Assembly: GCA_021738505.1 (NCBI GenBank) | Contig: JAIPBW010000030.1 | Coordinates: forward strand, 1 to 38,056 | Direction: 5' to 3' | Source: Bacteroidales bacterium | GTDB lineage: Bacteria > Bacteroidota > Bacteroidia > Bacteroidales > PWNQ01 | DNA length: 38,056 nucleotides | In this document: positions 8,149-15,478 of the stretch, one piece after another | Layout: every line of letters starts with the position of its first letter | How positions within the stretch are numbered: the stretch's first letter is position 1 | The notes under the pieces: generated by a model | The model's input: the letters and a program-made list of their open reading frames with translations, nothing else | Databases searched by the model: none | What the model was told of the DNA's origin: nothing | Program-made: the position numbers and the translations under genes

Positions 8149-9069
8149 TCAACTTACTTTCAGTTCATTTGCAGAAAAAACAACGGGATATCCTTTATGT
8201 TTGAAATATTTTTCAACTTCTGCTTTTCCTTTAGGATGAATAGCCATAATAAAATCGCCTCCCCAGGCACCTAAGGATTTCATTCCATAAGGATAATCAC
8301 CGAAACGCTTTGTAGGCGATTCGAGGCCAAGCACATCACTCATAAAATTTTCGTGTTCTTTTGTAATACGGCTTAATTCCCCGGCACTTTCAATTTCTGT
8401 AAATTGTGCAGTAATCTCATTGATGTACTTCACCGGCATTTTAAAATCTTTGCTATTCTGTTGAAATTCTTCTACAGCTATTTCTGAATGAACCTTTTCA
8501 CCGAGATATACAAAAAAGGCATGGTCAAAAAATAATTCAGGCAATTTTACCGGGCTCATCTCCCGCTTATTCTTTTTTAATCTGTAACGTAAAGGATAAC
8601 CTGATAATGCGGCAGCAATATCAAACCCGGAACCTTTTGACACTTTATTGAAAAGCTCAAAGGCATTAATATCAAACAACCGGGAAATGTTAACAATCAG
8701 AGTAGAGCTAGAGCCCATTCCCCACTCCGGATTAAAATCCAGACGAGTAGTTATCTTTTTGTTATTAAGTTGCTTGCGCTCCCGGCTTAATGCTGAAGCC
8801 GATTGTAATAAACGGGAGAGATAACTGGCTTTTTCCTGATTTGTAGTATCCTGTACTTCAAAGGTTTCTCCGTTCATTTCTGCAGAAAACCATCGCTCAC
8901 CCTGATAAAAAGACTCCCAATGGAGTGAATTCTTTTCCGAGGGTTCAACATCCAGGGCCTGCCCTTTATTTACAGGAAAGACCAAAGCATCAGCTCCGGC
9001 CATAACCAGATATTCAGCAGTTAACAACAACTTACCATAAGAATAATATGTTTCATTTTCTTTGTTCAT
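8149..9069 (-). CDS. GYDIA-type GHMP kinase, probable phosphomevalonate kinase
   Basis: A 306-residue GHMP kinase of the Bacteroidota lineage commonly called GYDIA after a conserved motif, which here reads GSGFDIAAAL. The ATP-loop equivalent is WGMGSSSTL, near residue 124. There is a typical N-terminal YSYGKLLLTAEYLVMAG and a C-terminal glycine segment (LGAWGGDFIMAI). The family's biochemistry is thinly documented. In this block mevalonate kinase and diphosphomevalonate decarboxylase are present and no other candidate exists for phosphomevalonate to diphosphomevalonate, so that role is inferred from context. It overlaps the HMG-CoA reductase stop by 17 bases and is followed within five bases by mvaD, implying translational coupling. 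Confidence 0.85.
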   Translation of the reverse strand: MNKENETYYSYGKLLLTAEYLVMAGADALVFPVNKGQALDVEPSEKNSLHWESFYQGERWFSAEMNGETFEVQDTTNQEKASYLSRLLQSASALSRERKQLNNKKITTRLDFNPEWGMGSSSTLIVNISRLFDINAFELFNKVSKGSGFDIAAALSGYPLRYRLKKNKREMSPVKLPELFFDHAFFVYLGEKVHSEIAVEEFQQNSKDFKMPVKYINEITAQFTEIESAGELSRITKEHENFMSDVLGLESPTKRFGDYPYGMKSLGAWGGDFIMAIHPKGKAEVEKYFKHKGYPVVFSANELKVS

Positions 9070-10363
9070 CTAAAAATGCTTTTACGTTAGCATAACTAAC
9101 TTTCCTGTCAGCAAAATATGCTTTTGCTTTTTTATGTTCTTCCTGTGTTGCATTGTATTTCAGAAGAATATTATCCAAATGCAGCTTCATGTGCCCCTTT
9201 TGAATTCCTTCCGTAACAAGCGATCGAAGAGCACCAAAATTATTGGCAAGAGCTGAAGCTGCAATTACCTTCATCAATTCATCTGCTGCCGGATCCCCCA
9301 AAAGTTTAATGGAAAGCGCAGCCAGCGGATGCAGAGAGGTCAAACCTCCAACCGTACCAATGGAGAGTGGTAGTTCCAGTTCGTAACGGAAAGTATTTCC
9401 ATCAAGAAAACACTCGGAGAGTGAAGCATAGGACCCATTTCTTGCTGCATAAGCATGAGCAGCAGCTTCCACAGCTCTAAAATCATTTCCTGTTGCTATA
9501 ACAACGGCATCTGCGCCATTCATAATTCCTTTATTATGAGTTGTTGCTCGAAACACATCCTGTCGCGCAATTTCCACCGCCTTATGGAATTTTTGTGCAA
9601 AAGTTACCCCGTCAGTTTCATGTGCAATATCATCCAGCTCATCAAGCGTAGTTTCCACCTTCATGCGGATGATACTTTCAGGAGTATAGTTCGACAAAAT
9701 GGCCATGATAATCTCAAAGGAATATTTCTGTAAGTCTGGTTTGCTAAGCATAAATTCCTGTAACCGCTGCCCCATCGTCTCAAGACAGGAATTGATGAAA
9801 TTTGCTCCCATGGAATCAGCTGTATCAAAAGTGACCATCAACTGATAATAATTTTGCAGATCTTTTCTCTTATCGATAAGTTTAATTTCCCGGATGCCAC
9901 CATTACGGGCTTCCATACGTTTGGTTAAATCTTTGACAGATTGATATAAATCATGTTTTATCGTTTCAAGATAAGACAGCAAAAGTTCTTTAGGTCCGTC
10001 AAAGGTGAAATGAATTTGACCTGTTTTAATTTTTTTTAGAAAAACCGTCTGAAAACCACCTTTATCATACCAAAATTTTGCACTTTTTGCAGCAGCAGCA
10101 ACAACAGAACTTTCTTCCACAGCCATCGGAACATGGTACAAGCTGCCATCAACTAAAAAATTAGGTGCAATCCCGTAGGGTAAATGAAAGTTTGAAATCG
10201 TATTCTCCGAAAAGGACTCAAATATTTTCTGCGTTTCCTGATTATCTAACTTAAAATCATTTAAAAGTTTTTGAACCTGGTCTAGATCAGTTGCATCTGT
10301 AAGCAGTTCAACCTTTTGTGCCGCATTCAGCTTGGAAAACCCGTTTATATATTCAAGACCCAT
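9053..10363 (-). CDS. mvaA: hydroxymethylglutaryl-CoA reductase, class II type
   Basis: A 436-residue soluble HMG-CoA reductase without membrane segments, of the class II form found in bacteria. Class II catalytic residues can be matched by position: Glu83/84 (AVEESSVVAAA), Lys278 (THNKGIMNG), Asp294 (ATGND) and His391 (KGHMKLH). The substrate loop SENTISNFHLPYGIA lies near 52-66, DSMGANFIN near 183-191 and the nucleotide segment GTVGGLTSLHP near 336-346. Class II enzymes are called degradative because some bacteria use them to oxidise mevalonate. Here the neighbours are mevalonate-consuming kinases, so the biosynthetic direction (HMG-CoA to mevalonate) is inferred. A 146-bp spacer separates it from the isomerase gene upstream; this may hold an internal promoter. 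Confidence 0.95.
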   Translation of the reverse strand: MGLEYINGFSKLNAAQKVELLTDATDLDQVQKLLNDFKLDNQETQKIFESFSENTISNFHLPYGIAPNFLVDGSLYHVPMAVEESSVVAAAAKSAKFWYDKGGFQTVFLKKIKTGQIHFTFDGPKELLLSYLETIKHDLYQSVKDLTKRMEARNGGIREIKLIDKRKDLQNYYQLMVTFDTADSMGANFINSCLETMGQRLQEFMLSKPDLQKYSFEIIMAILSNYTPESIIRMKVETTLDELDDIAHETDGVTFAQKFHKAVEIARQDVFRATTHNKGIMNGADAVVIATGNDFRAVEAAAHAYAARNGSYASLSECFLDGNTFRYELELPLSIGTVGGLTSLHPLAALSIKLLGDPAADELMKVIAASALANNFGALRSLVTEGIQKGHMKLHLDNILLKYNATQEEHKKAKAYFADRKVSYANVKAFLDEQRK

Positions 10364-10491
10364 ATTCTTTTATTTGATTAATTTCTTTCGCATAAGCCAC
10401 TCAAATCGCAGAGACGAAAGCTTCCGGAATGTATTTTCAAACCTTCACACTTTCTTGCATTTAGCCACTTCGTTCTCAACTCGCCAGCTCG

Positions 10492-10499
10492 CAAACTTA
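10492..10499 (-). promoter_or_regulatory. possible internal -7 element before HMG-CoA reductase
   Basis: On the minus strand this reads TAAGTTTG, fitting TAnnTTTG, inside the only long spacer of the block (10364-10509). A TTG lies about 25 bases upstream, slightly beyond the usual distance. If real, the four mevalonate genes could be expressed apart from the carboxylase half. Confidence 0.3.
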
Positions 10500-10509
10500 T
10501 TTCTTACAG

Positions 10510-11508
10510 CTACCGGTTAATTCTCAAATATGCATTAGATACCTGAAAGCCATTGATTTGATTTTTCGCAAATGATTTAAGCCCCTTATAATCCTCTTTA
10601 GCATATTTTAAGAACTGACTAGCCATACCAAAAACGGCAGGAATCTGACTAATGGATATATGATAATAACCATCGAGAAAGCTCTTCAGCCCGCCAGAAA
10701 TAATCAGGTTGGAGGTTTCAATTCTTGCCTGCTCTTCAAACTGAATATCATTGGTCATTTTAGTCATTTCCTCAGCTGTGTGTCCGATAAAAGCAAGAGG
10801 TTCATAGAGGGCATTGTCGGCATTTGTATCACGCATCATTTCCACCTGGGCAAAATTGGTTCCTCCGAAGGCGCCAAACTCAATAGCTTCAAGGGGTAGT
10901 TTCAGCAGAGAGCGCAAACTTTCTTTGCCCATGCCCTGGCCTACTTCTTTAGCAATGACGGGATAATTTGCAACCGTCAGAAAAGCACGGATTGTCTCCA
11001 CAGGTGGATGTCTCAGGTTATCGCCTTCTTTTTGAAAAAATTCATGCATCGGATTAACATGAATAATTAATCCATCGGCTTTAAGCAAAGCGACCAGATC
11101 ATGCAATTCCTTAAGACGATCTTCTTCCAGCATCTTTTCCAGCTGAGCAATGCCAATATTGGCAAAAAACGGCTGATCTTCACCGATTACACTACGTAAA
11201 TTAAAATCTGGTAAATACTTTTCATTATCCAGCAATATGCGGCAAGAGCCCAGCCCCATCCCAAATCCGAACTCATTGGCAACCTGAGCCAGATTGGTAT
11301 TGATTTTTTTGGCCATTTTCGTTCCACCCGTCATACTGGAGATCCAAAATGGATACGTTAACTGTTTTCCGGCTATTGTTCTTTTTGCAATATTTTTTCC
11401 CGGGTAGCCGGCAAGCATAGGCTCATAAATAAACCTGTCATCTTTATGAAAAGCATCAACAGATGAATTTAAAGCTAAATTAACATGGTCTTTTTTCCGT
11501 TCTTCCAT
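10510..11508 (-). CDS. fni: type 2 isopentenyl-diphosphate delta-isomerase
   Basis: A 332-residue FMN-dependent isomerase that interconverts isopentenyl and dimethylallyl diphosphate. Seen: N-terminal ERKKDH (RKDxH signature), the flavin-contacting SSMTGG at 58-62, GMGLGSCR at 83-90, the IIHVNPMHE segment at 148-156, KEVGQGM near 188-194 and the FGGTNFA loop. Length and motif order fit the family. The residue before Glu156 is His155, whereas well-known members have Gln in an NxxQE context, so the active site is slightly unusual. The start ATG at 11508 lies four bases after the acyl-CoA dehydrogenase stop, tying the isoprenoid genes to the leucine-type genes in one transcript. Confidence 0.92.
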   Translation of the reverse strand: MEERKKDHVNLALNSSVDAFHKDDRFIYEPMLAGYPGKNIAKRTIAGKQLTYPFWISSMTGGTKMAKKINTNLAQVANEFGFGMGLGSCRILLDNEKYLPDFNLRSVIGEDQPFFANIGIAQLEKMLEEDRLKELHDLVALLKADGLIIHVNPMHEFFQKEGDNLRHPPVETIRAFLTVANYPVIAKEVGQGMGKESLRSLLKLPLEAIEFGAFGGTNFAQVEMMRDTNADNALYEPLAFIGHTAEEMTKMTNDIQFEEQARIETSNLIISGGLKSFLDGYYHISISQIPAVFGMASQFLKYAKEDYKGLKSFAKNQINGFQVSNAYLRINR

Positions 11509-11512
11509 AACA

Positions 11513-12658
11513 TTATAAACTTCTGGATATAACTAGTTTGATAATTTCTGATGTTCCTTCACCAATTTGAAGTATTCTCTGGTCACGATAGTGTCTTTCC
11601 ACTTCATTACCTTTAACCAGTGCATAAGCGCCGAATACCTGAACAGCTTCATCAGCCACTTCTTTTGCAGTTTCCGTACAAAATAATTTGGCCATAGCAG
11701 CTTCTTTAGCGAAAGGATACCCTTCCATTTTCAACCAGGTAGCGTGATACAGCATATTTCTTGCTGCTTCGATTTTCGTAGCCATTTCTGCCAGTTTAAA
11801 CCCAATCGCCTGAAACCGGTTAATTGGTTTTCCAAACTGTTTTCTTTCTTTTGAATACTGAAGTGCAGCTTCGTAAGCTCCCCGGGCGTGTCCCAGCCCC
11901 ATAGCAGCCACCGATAATCTACCGGAATCCAGTGTCTCGAGCATCATACGGGAACCCGCACCACGCTTTCCTAAAAGATTGGACTCGGGAACCTTTACAT
12001 TGTCAAATATTAACTTCCCTGTGTCTCCTGCCCGCCACATCATCTTATCGCGAATACGTTCGGTAGTAAATCCCGCACGATCACGTTCAACTAAAATACT
12101 GGAATATTCTCTTGTCCCATTTTCATTTTCATCAGTGATACACTGCAGCGTTATTCCTGCAGACATTTCGGAGGTGGAATTAGAGATAAACAATTTCTCC
12201 CCGCTAATATGCCAATATCCATCTTTTAACTCTGCTCTGGTTTCCGTTCCACGAGAGTCAGAGCCTGCGTTTTTTTCTGTTAATCCAAAAGCCCACACTT
12301 GATCTCCTTTGGTCAGTTTAGGCAAAAAATTATTTTTCTGTTCCTCCGTACCATAATTGTAAATAGGGCCTACACCCAAGGAATTATGGGCTGCAACGGT
12401 ACTTCCCTGAGAACCGTCTATCCGGCAAATTTCTTCCACTGCAATGATTAAAGATAAATAATCTTTTCCTTGCCCGCCATATTTTTCAGGGATTGTAAGG
12501 CCTAAAAGTCCCAGGTTTCCCATTTTACGTGTTAAGTCAACGGAAAACTCTGCTTTTTCATCCAATTCAGATGCCACGGGGCGTATTTCTTTCTCTGCAA
12601 ATTCACGAACTTGCTTCCGCAGCGCATGATGACTCTCTTTTAAATAAGGACTGTTCAT
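11513..12658 (-). CDS. acyl-CoA dehydrogenase (short/branched-chain type)
   Basis: A 381-residue flavoprotein that introduces an alpha-beta double bond into an acyl-CoA and passes electrons to ETF. The family signatures WAFGLTEKNAGSD (122-134), FGKPINRFQAIGFKLAEM and the C-terminal GEGTSEI (366-372) are all clear. The likely catalytic base is Glu367. Isovaleryl-CoA dehydrogenases instead use a Glu in an LDLERL context and have no Glu in the last motif; here that site reads LDSGRL (Gly246). By residues it therefore resembles butyryl- or methylbutyryl-type enzymes. Its position between methylcrotonyl-CoA carboxylase and the mevalonate genes would suit isovaleryl-CoA oxidation, so the substrate remains open. 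It lies 21 bp after the carboxylase alpha gene. Confidence 0.93.
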   Translation of the reverse strand: MNSPYLKESHHALRKQVREFAEKEIRPVASELDEKAEFSVDLTRKMGNLGLLGLTIPEKYGGQGKDYLSLIIAVEEICRIDGSQGSTVAAHNSLGVGPIYNYGTEEQKNNFLPKLTKGDQVWAFGLTEKNAGSDSRGTETRAELKDGYWHISGEKLFISNSTSEMSAGITLQCITDENENGTREYSSILVERDRAGFTTERIRDKMMWRAGDTGKLIFDNVKVPESNLLGKRGAGSRMMLETLDSGRLSVAAMGLGHARGAYEAALQYSKERKQFGKPINRFQAIGFKLAEMATKIEAARNMLYHATWLKMEGYPFAKEAAMAKLFCTETAKEVADEAVQVFGAYALVKGNEVERHYRDQRILQIGEGTSEIIKLVISRSL

Positions 12659-12679
12659 TTTCTTCTAATTTATTTTTAC

Positions 12680-14671
12680 TTAAGCAGGATCGCTGTTTGT
12701 TACCTGTATCAATTCCTGTCCGTCTTTGATTTGCTCTCCTTCTTCTACATGTATTTTACCAATCTGTATATCAGCTTCTGCTCTTATATTATTTTCAATT
12801 TTCATGGACTCTACAACAATCAGTGTATCTCCAACTTTTACTTGCTTACCTTCTTTTACCTTTATTGAGACCACCCTTCCATAAACCGGAGATATAATAT
12901 TCCCCTGTGTCGTCGCATTTACTTTACGGGTTACCTCATTAGCATTTGCATTCAAAACGTCAAAGCGATTTACACTAAAATAGAAACCTTTGTCTTGAAT
13001 AACAGCACCTGTGTTGTTTTGTTTAACGATCTTAAGTTTTTCTTGAACATTATTTATATAAACCGTGAAAAGTTTGTTGTTATGTGTTGAATATTTAACG
13101 GACAAAGAAGTATTTTCCACCTGTAAATCAATTGTTTCATAATTTCCGTTAATTAATACCCTGTATTCTTTATCCTCAAGTTTAACAAACATCCGCTTAC
13201 GTATCCTCCAGAAACCAATCTGTTGCCAAACATTATCCGGTTGGGAATGAGGCAACAATTCGTGCATTACAAAAAAAGCAACAAGTTTTTCTTTATTCAC
13301 ACGAGATTTTTCTTCATTCATGTAGTCAATAATTTCTGACGTATGCTTTTCCAGATACTGTGTGGAAATTTTATTGTCTATAAAATCCTGTTGTTTTAAA
13401 ATAAACCGTAAAAACTGTTGATTTGTTGGCTTACCAATGATAGTCAGGTTTTTCAGATAACCACTAAGCTTATCAATGGCTGATTCCCTGTTAGAGCCAT
13501 GAGCTATAATTTTAGCTAACATCGGATCATAATCCGGACTGATGTAGGCCTGTTGTTCTAATGCTGTATCAATGCGCATGTGGTTGCTTTGCGGAAATTC
13601 GATCGTATCTAAATTTCCTGCCATCGGTTGATAATTCATTTCCGGATTTTCCGCATAAAGGCGGGCTTGAATGGCATGTCCATTCGTTTGTATTTCAGAT
13701 TGTTTTAATCCGATCGTCCGGCCTTCTGCAATATTAATCTGTAGCTCAACAATATCTATGCCTGTGATCTTTTCTGTTACCGGATGTTCAACTTGTATCC
13801 GGGTATTCATTTCAAGAAAATAGATATTCTGCTCCGAATCCACCAGAAACTCCACAGTTCCGGCATTATAATATCCAATTTCCTTTGCGAGTTTAAGGGC
13901 ACTATCCGTTAGCTTTTTCCTCAAAGTTTCATTTACAGAAGGTGATGGCGCCTCTTCCATTACCTTTTGGTGCCGCCTTTGCAATGAACATTCCCGTTCA
14001 TACAAATGGATCAGATTTCCGTGTTTATCTCCGAGTATTTGAACTTCTATATGTCTTGGGTCACGGAAATAATGTTCGATATAAACATGTTCATTCCCAA
14101 AATAATTTTTGGCTTCTCTTGCTGTAATTTCTAAAGCAGACTCCAAATCATCAGCTTCCTCCACAATACGCATACCTTTGCCTCCTCCTCCGGCGCTGGC
14201 CTTAACCAATAAAGGATAAGTCAGCTCTTGCTTTTGAGATAAAACCTCATCTATACTTCCTGTTACTCCTTTAGAAATATTTATCCCGGCATTTTCAGCA
14301 ATTTCACGGCTTTTGATTTTATCTCCCATCATCCGTATAGCATAGGCTGAAGGACCAACAAACAGGACCTCATTTTCTTCACAAATCCTGGCAAAGTTTT
14401 CATTTTCTGACAAAAATCCATACCCGGGATGAACGGCATCCACTTCAGACTGACCAATTATATTCTCAAGCTTATCCAGGTTCAAATACGTATCACTCAG
14501 CTTTCCTTCGCCTAAAGGAAAAGCCTCATCAGCGTAGTGAACGTGAAGAGTGTTATAATCGTTTTCTGCATAAACTGCCACCGTATGAATACCTAAACGT
14601 TTGGCCGTTTTCATTATACGCACGGCAATTTCTCCGCGGTTAGCAACTAATAGTTTCCGGATTCGAGCCAT
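12680..14671 (-). CDS. liuD: methylcrotonyl-CoA carboxylase alpha (biotin) subunit
   Basis: A 663-residue protein from the ATG at 14671. It has an N-terminal biotin carboxylase (RKLLVANRGEIAVRI start, glycine-rich ATP loop KASAGGGGKGMR, then EHVYIEHYF and FLEMNTRIQVEHPVTE), a middle linker domain, and a C-terminal biotinyl domain with ESMKIE; Lys624 would carry the biotin. This architecture is shared by methylcrotonyl-, geranyl- and propionyl-CoA carboxylases. The adjacent beta subunit and hydratase favour methylcrotonyl-CoA. A longer frame opens at 14725, but that would overlap the hydratase gene by 53 bp, and conserved sequence begins only at 14671, one base after the hydratase stop. Confidence 0.9.
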   Translation of the reverse strand: MARIRKLLVANRGEIAVRIMKTAKRLGIHTVAVYAENDYNTLHVHYADEAFPLGEGKLSDTYLNLDKLENIIGQSEVDAVHPGYGFLSENENFARICEENEVLFVGPSAYAIRMMGDKIKSREIAENAGINISKGVTGSIDEVLSQKQELTYPLLVKASAGGGGKGMRIVEEADDLESALEITAREAKNYFGNEHVYIEHYFRDPRHIEVQILGDKHGNLIHLYERECSLQRRHQKVMEEAPSPSVNETLRKKLTDSALKLAKEIGYYNAGTVEFLVDSEQNIYFLEMNTRIQVEHPVTEKITGIDIVELQINIAEGRTIGLKQSEIQTNGHAIQARLYAENPEMNYQPMAGNLDTIEFPQSNHMRIDTALEQQAYISPDYDPMLAKIIAHGSNRESAIDKLSGYLKNLTIIGKPTNQQFLRFILKQQDFIDNKISTQYLEKHTSEIIDYMNEEKSRVNKEKLVAFFVMHELLPHSQPDNVWQQIGFWRIRKRMFVKLEDKEYRVLINGNYETIDLQVENTSLSVKYSTHNNKLFTVYINNVQEKLKIVKQNNTGAVIQDKGFYFSVNRFDVLNANANEVTRKVNATTQGNIISPVYGRVVSIKVKEGKQVKVGDTLIVVESMKIENNIRAEADIQIGKIHVEEGEQIKDGQELIQVTNSDPA

Positions 14672-14672
14672 A

Positions 14673-15473
14673 TTAATTTTCTTTATTTGACAATGCAGTC
14701 CAGTCAGGTTTGCGTTTTTCAGCAAAGGCCTTCATGCCTTCCTGACCTTCATCGCTAACTCTTGCAGAAGCTATCATATCTGCAGTAAAATCTTCCATGT
14801 CTTCAATATTGAAATTATCAGACACTTTTCTGACCAACCATTTTGTGTTTTTTAAGGAATTGCCTGCGGCAGACTGAATGGAATACAAAAGTTCTTTCAA
14901 CTGATTTTCTATAGCATCACGTGTTCCGGTATAATTTACCAACCCTGTCCGCAATGCTTTATCCGCATTAAACGGGAGTCCTGTTAAAAACATCTCCCGG
15001 GCATAAAATTCACCGACACGACGCATAACAAACGGTGAAATTGTCGCCGGTAACAAACCTAATTGAACCTCAGAAAAACGGAATGTGGTATCCGTCTCTG
15101 CCAGGCTAATATCCGATGCTGCTACTATTCCGTTGGCCCCTCCGAAACTGGCGCCATGCACCAAAGTAATTACAGGAACCGGAAAGCTATAGATCATATG
15201 AAATAATCGATAGAGTTGTTTGCTCTCCAATTTGTTTTCATTGAAGGAATAATTCCTGACAGACTGCATCCAGTCTAGATCGGCACCGGCGCTAAACACC
15301 GGCCCCTTCCCACGGATTACCAACACTTTAATCTCACTGTCTTTACGGAAATTGTCCATAGCCGCAAGCAGTTCTTCTATCATCTGTTCATGAAAAGCAT
15401 TTCGCTTCTCAGGTCTTGCCAGGTATAAGTTCGCAAGACATCCATCTTTTTGTGTTTCAATATATTTATACAT
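14673..15473 (-). CDS. liuC: enoyl-CoA hydratase, probable methylglutaconyl-CoA hydratase
   Basis: A 266-residue crotonase-fold enzyme. Seen: RPEKRNAFHEQM near 20-31, the oxyanion-hole segment VFSAGADLDWM, the second oxyanion loop GASFGGANGI, and FSEVQLGLLPATISPFV holding one catalytic Glu. The ADLDWM and LPATISPFV combination is typical of the hydratases that turn 3-methylglutaconyl-CoA into HMG-CoA in leucine breakdown. The first canonical crotonase Glu is absent from the GGANG loop. Sandwiched between the two carboxylase subunit genes (five bases after beta, one base before alpha), it almost certainly uses their product. A generic enoyl-CoA hydratase role is the alternative. Confidence 0.87.
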   Translation of the reverse strand: MYKYIETQKDGCLANLYLARPEKRNAFHEQMIEELLAAMDNFRKDSEIKVLVIRGKGPVFSAGADLDWMQSVRNYSFNENKLESKQLYRLFHMIYSFPVPVITLVHGASFGGANGIVAASDISLAETDTTFRFSEVQLGLLPATISPFVMRRVGEFYAREMFLTGLPFNADKALRTGLVNYTGTRDAIENQLKELLYSIQSAAGNSLKNTKWLVRKVSDNFNIEDMEDFTADMIASARVSDEGQEGMKAFAEKRKPDWTALSNKEN

Positions 15474-15478
15474 AACTA

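Noticed and set aside
6007-10363. Mevalonate degradation rather than synthesis, suggested by the class II HMG-CoA reductase
   Set aside because: Two GHMP kinases, diphosphomevalonate decarboxylase and an IPP isomerase are in the same block, which only makes sense for isoprenoid synthesis.
14672-14725. Upstream start for the carboxylase alpha subunit
   Set aside because: It would overlap the hydratase gene by 53 bp, and family similarity begins only at the ATG at 14671.
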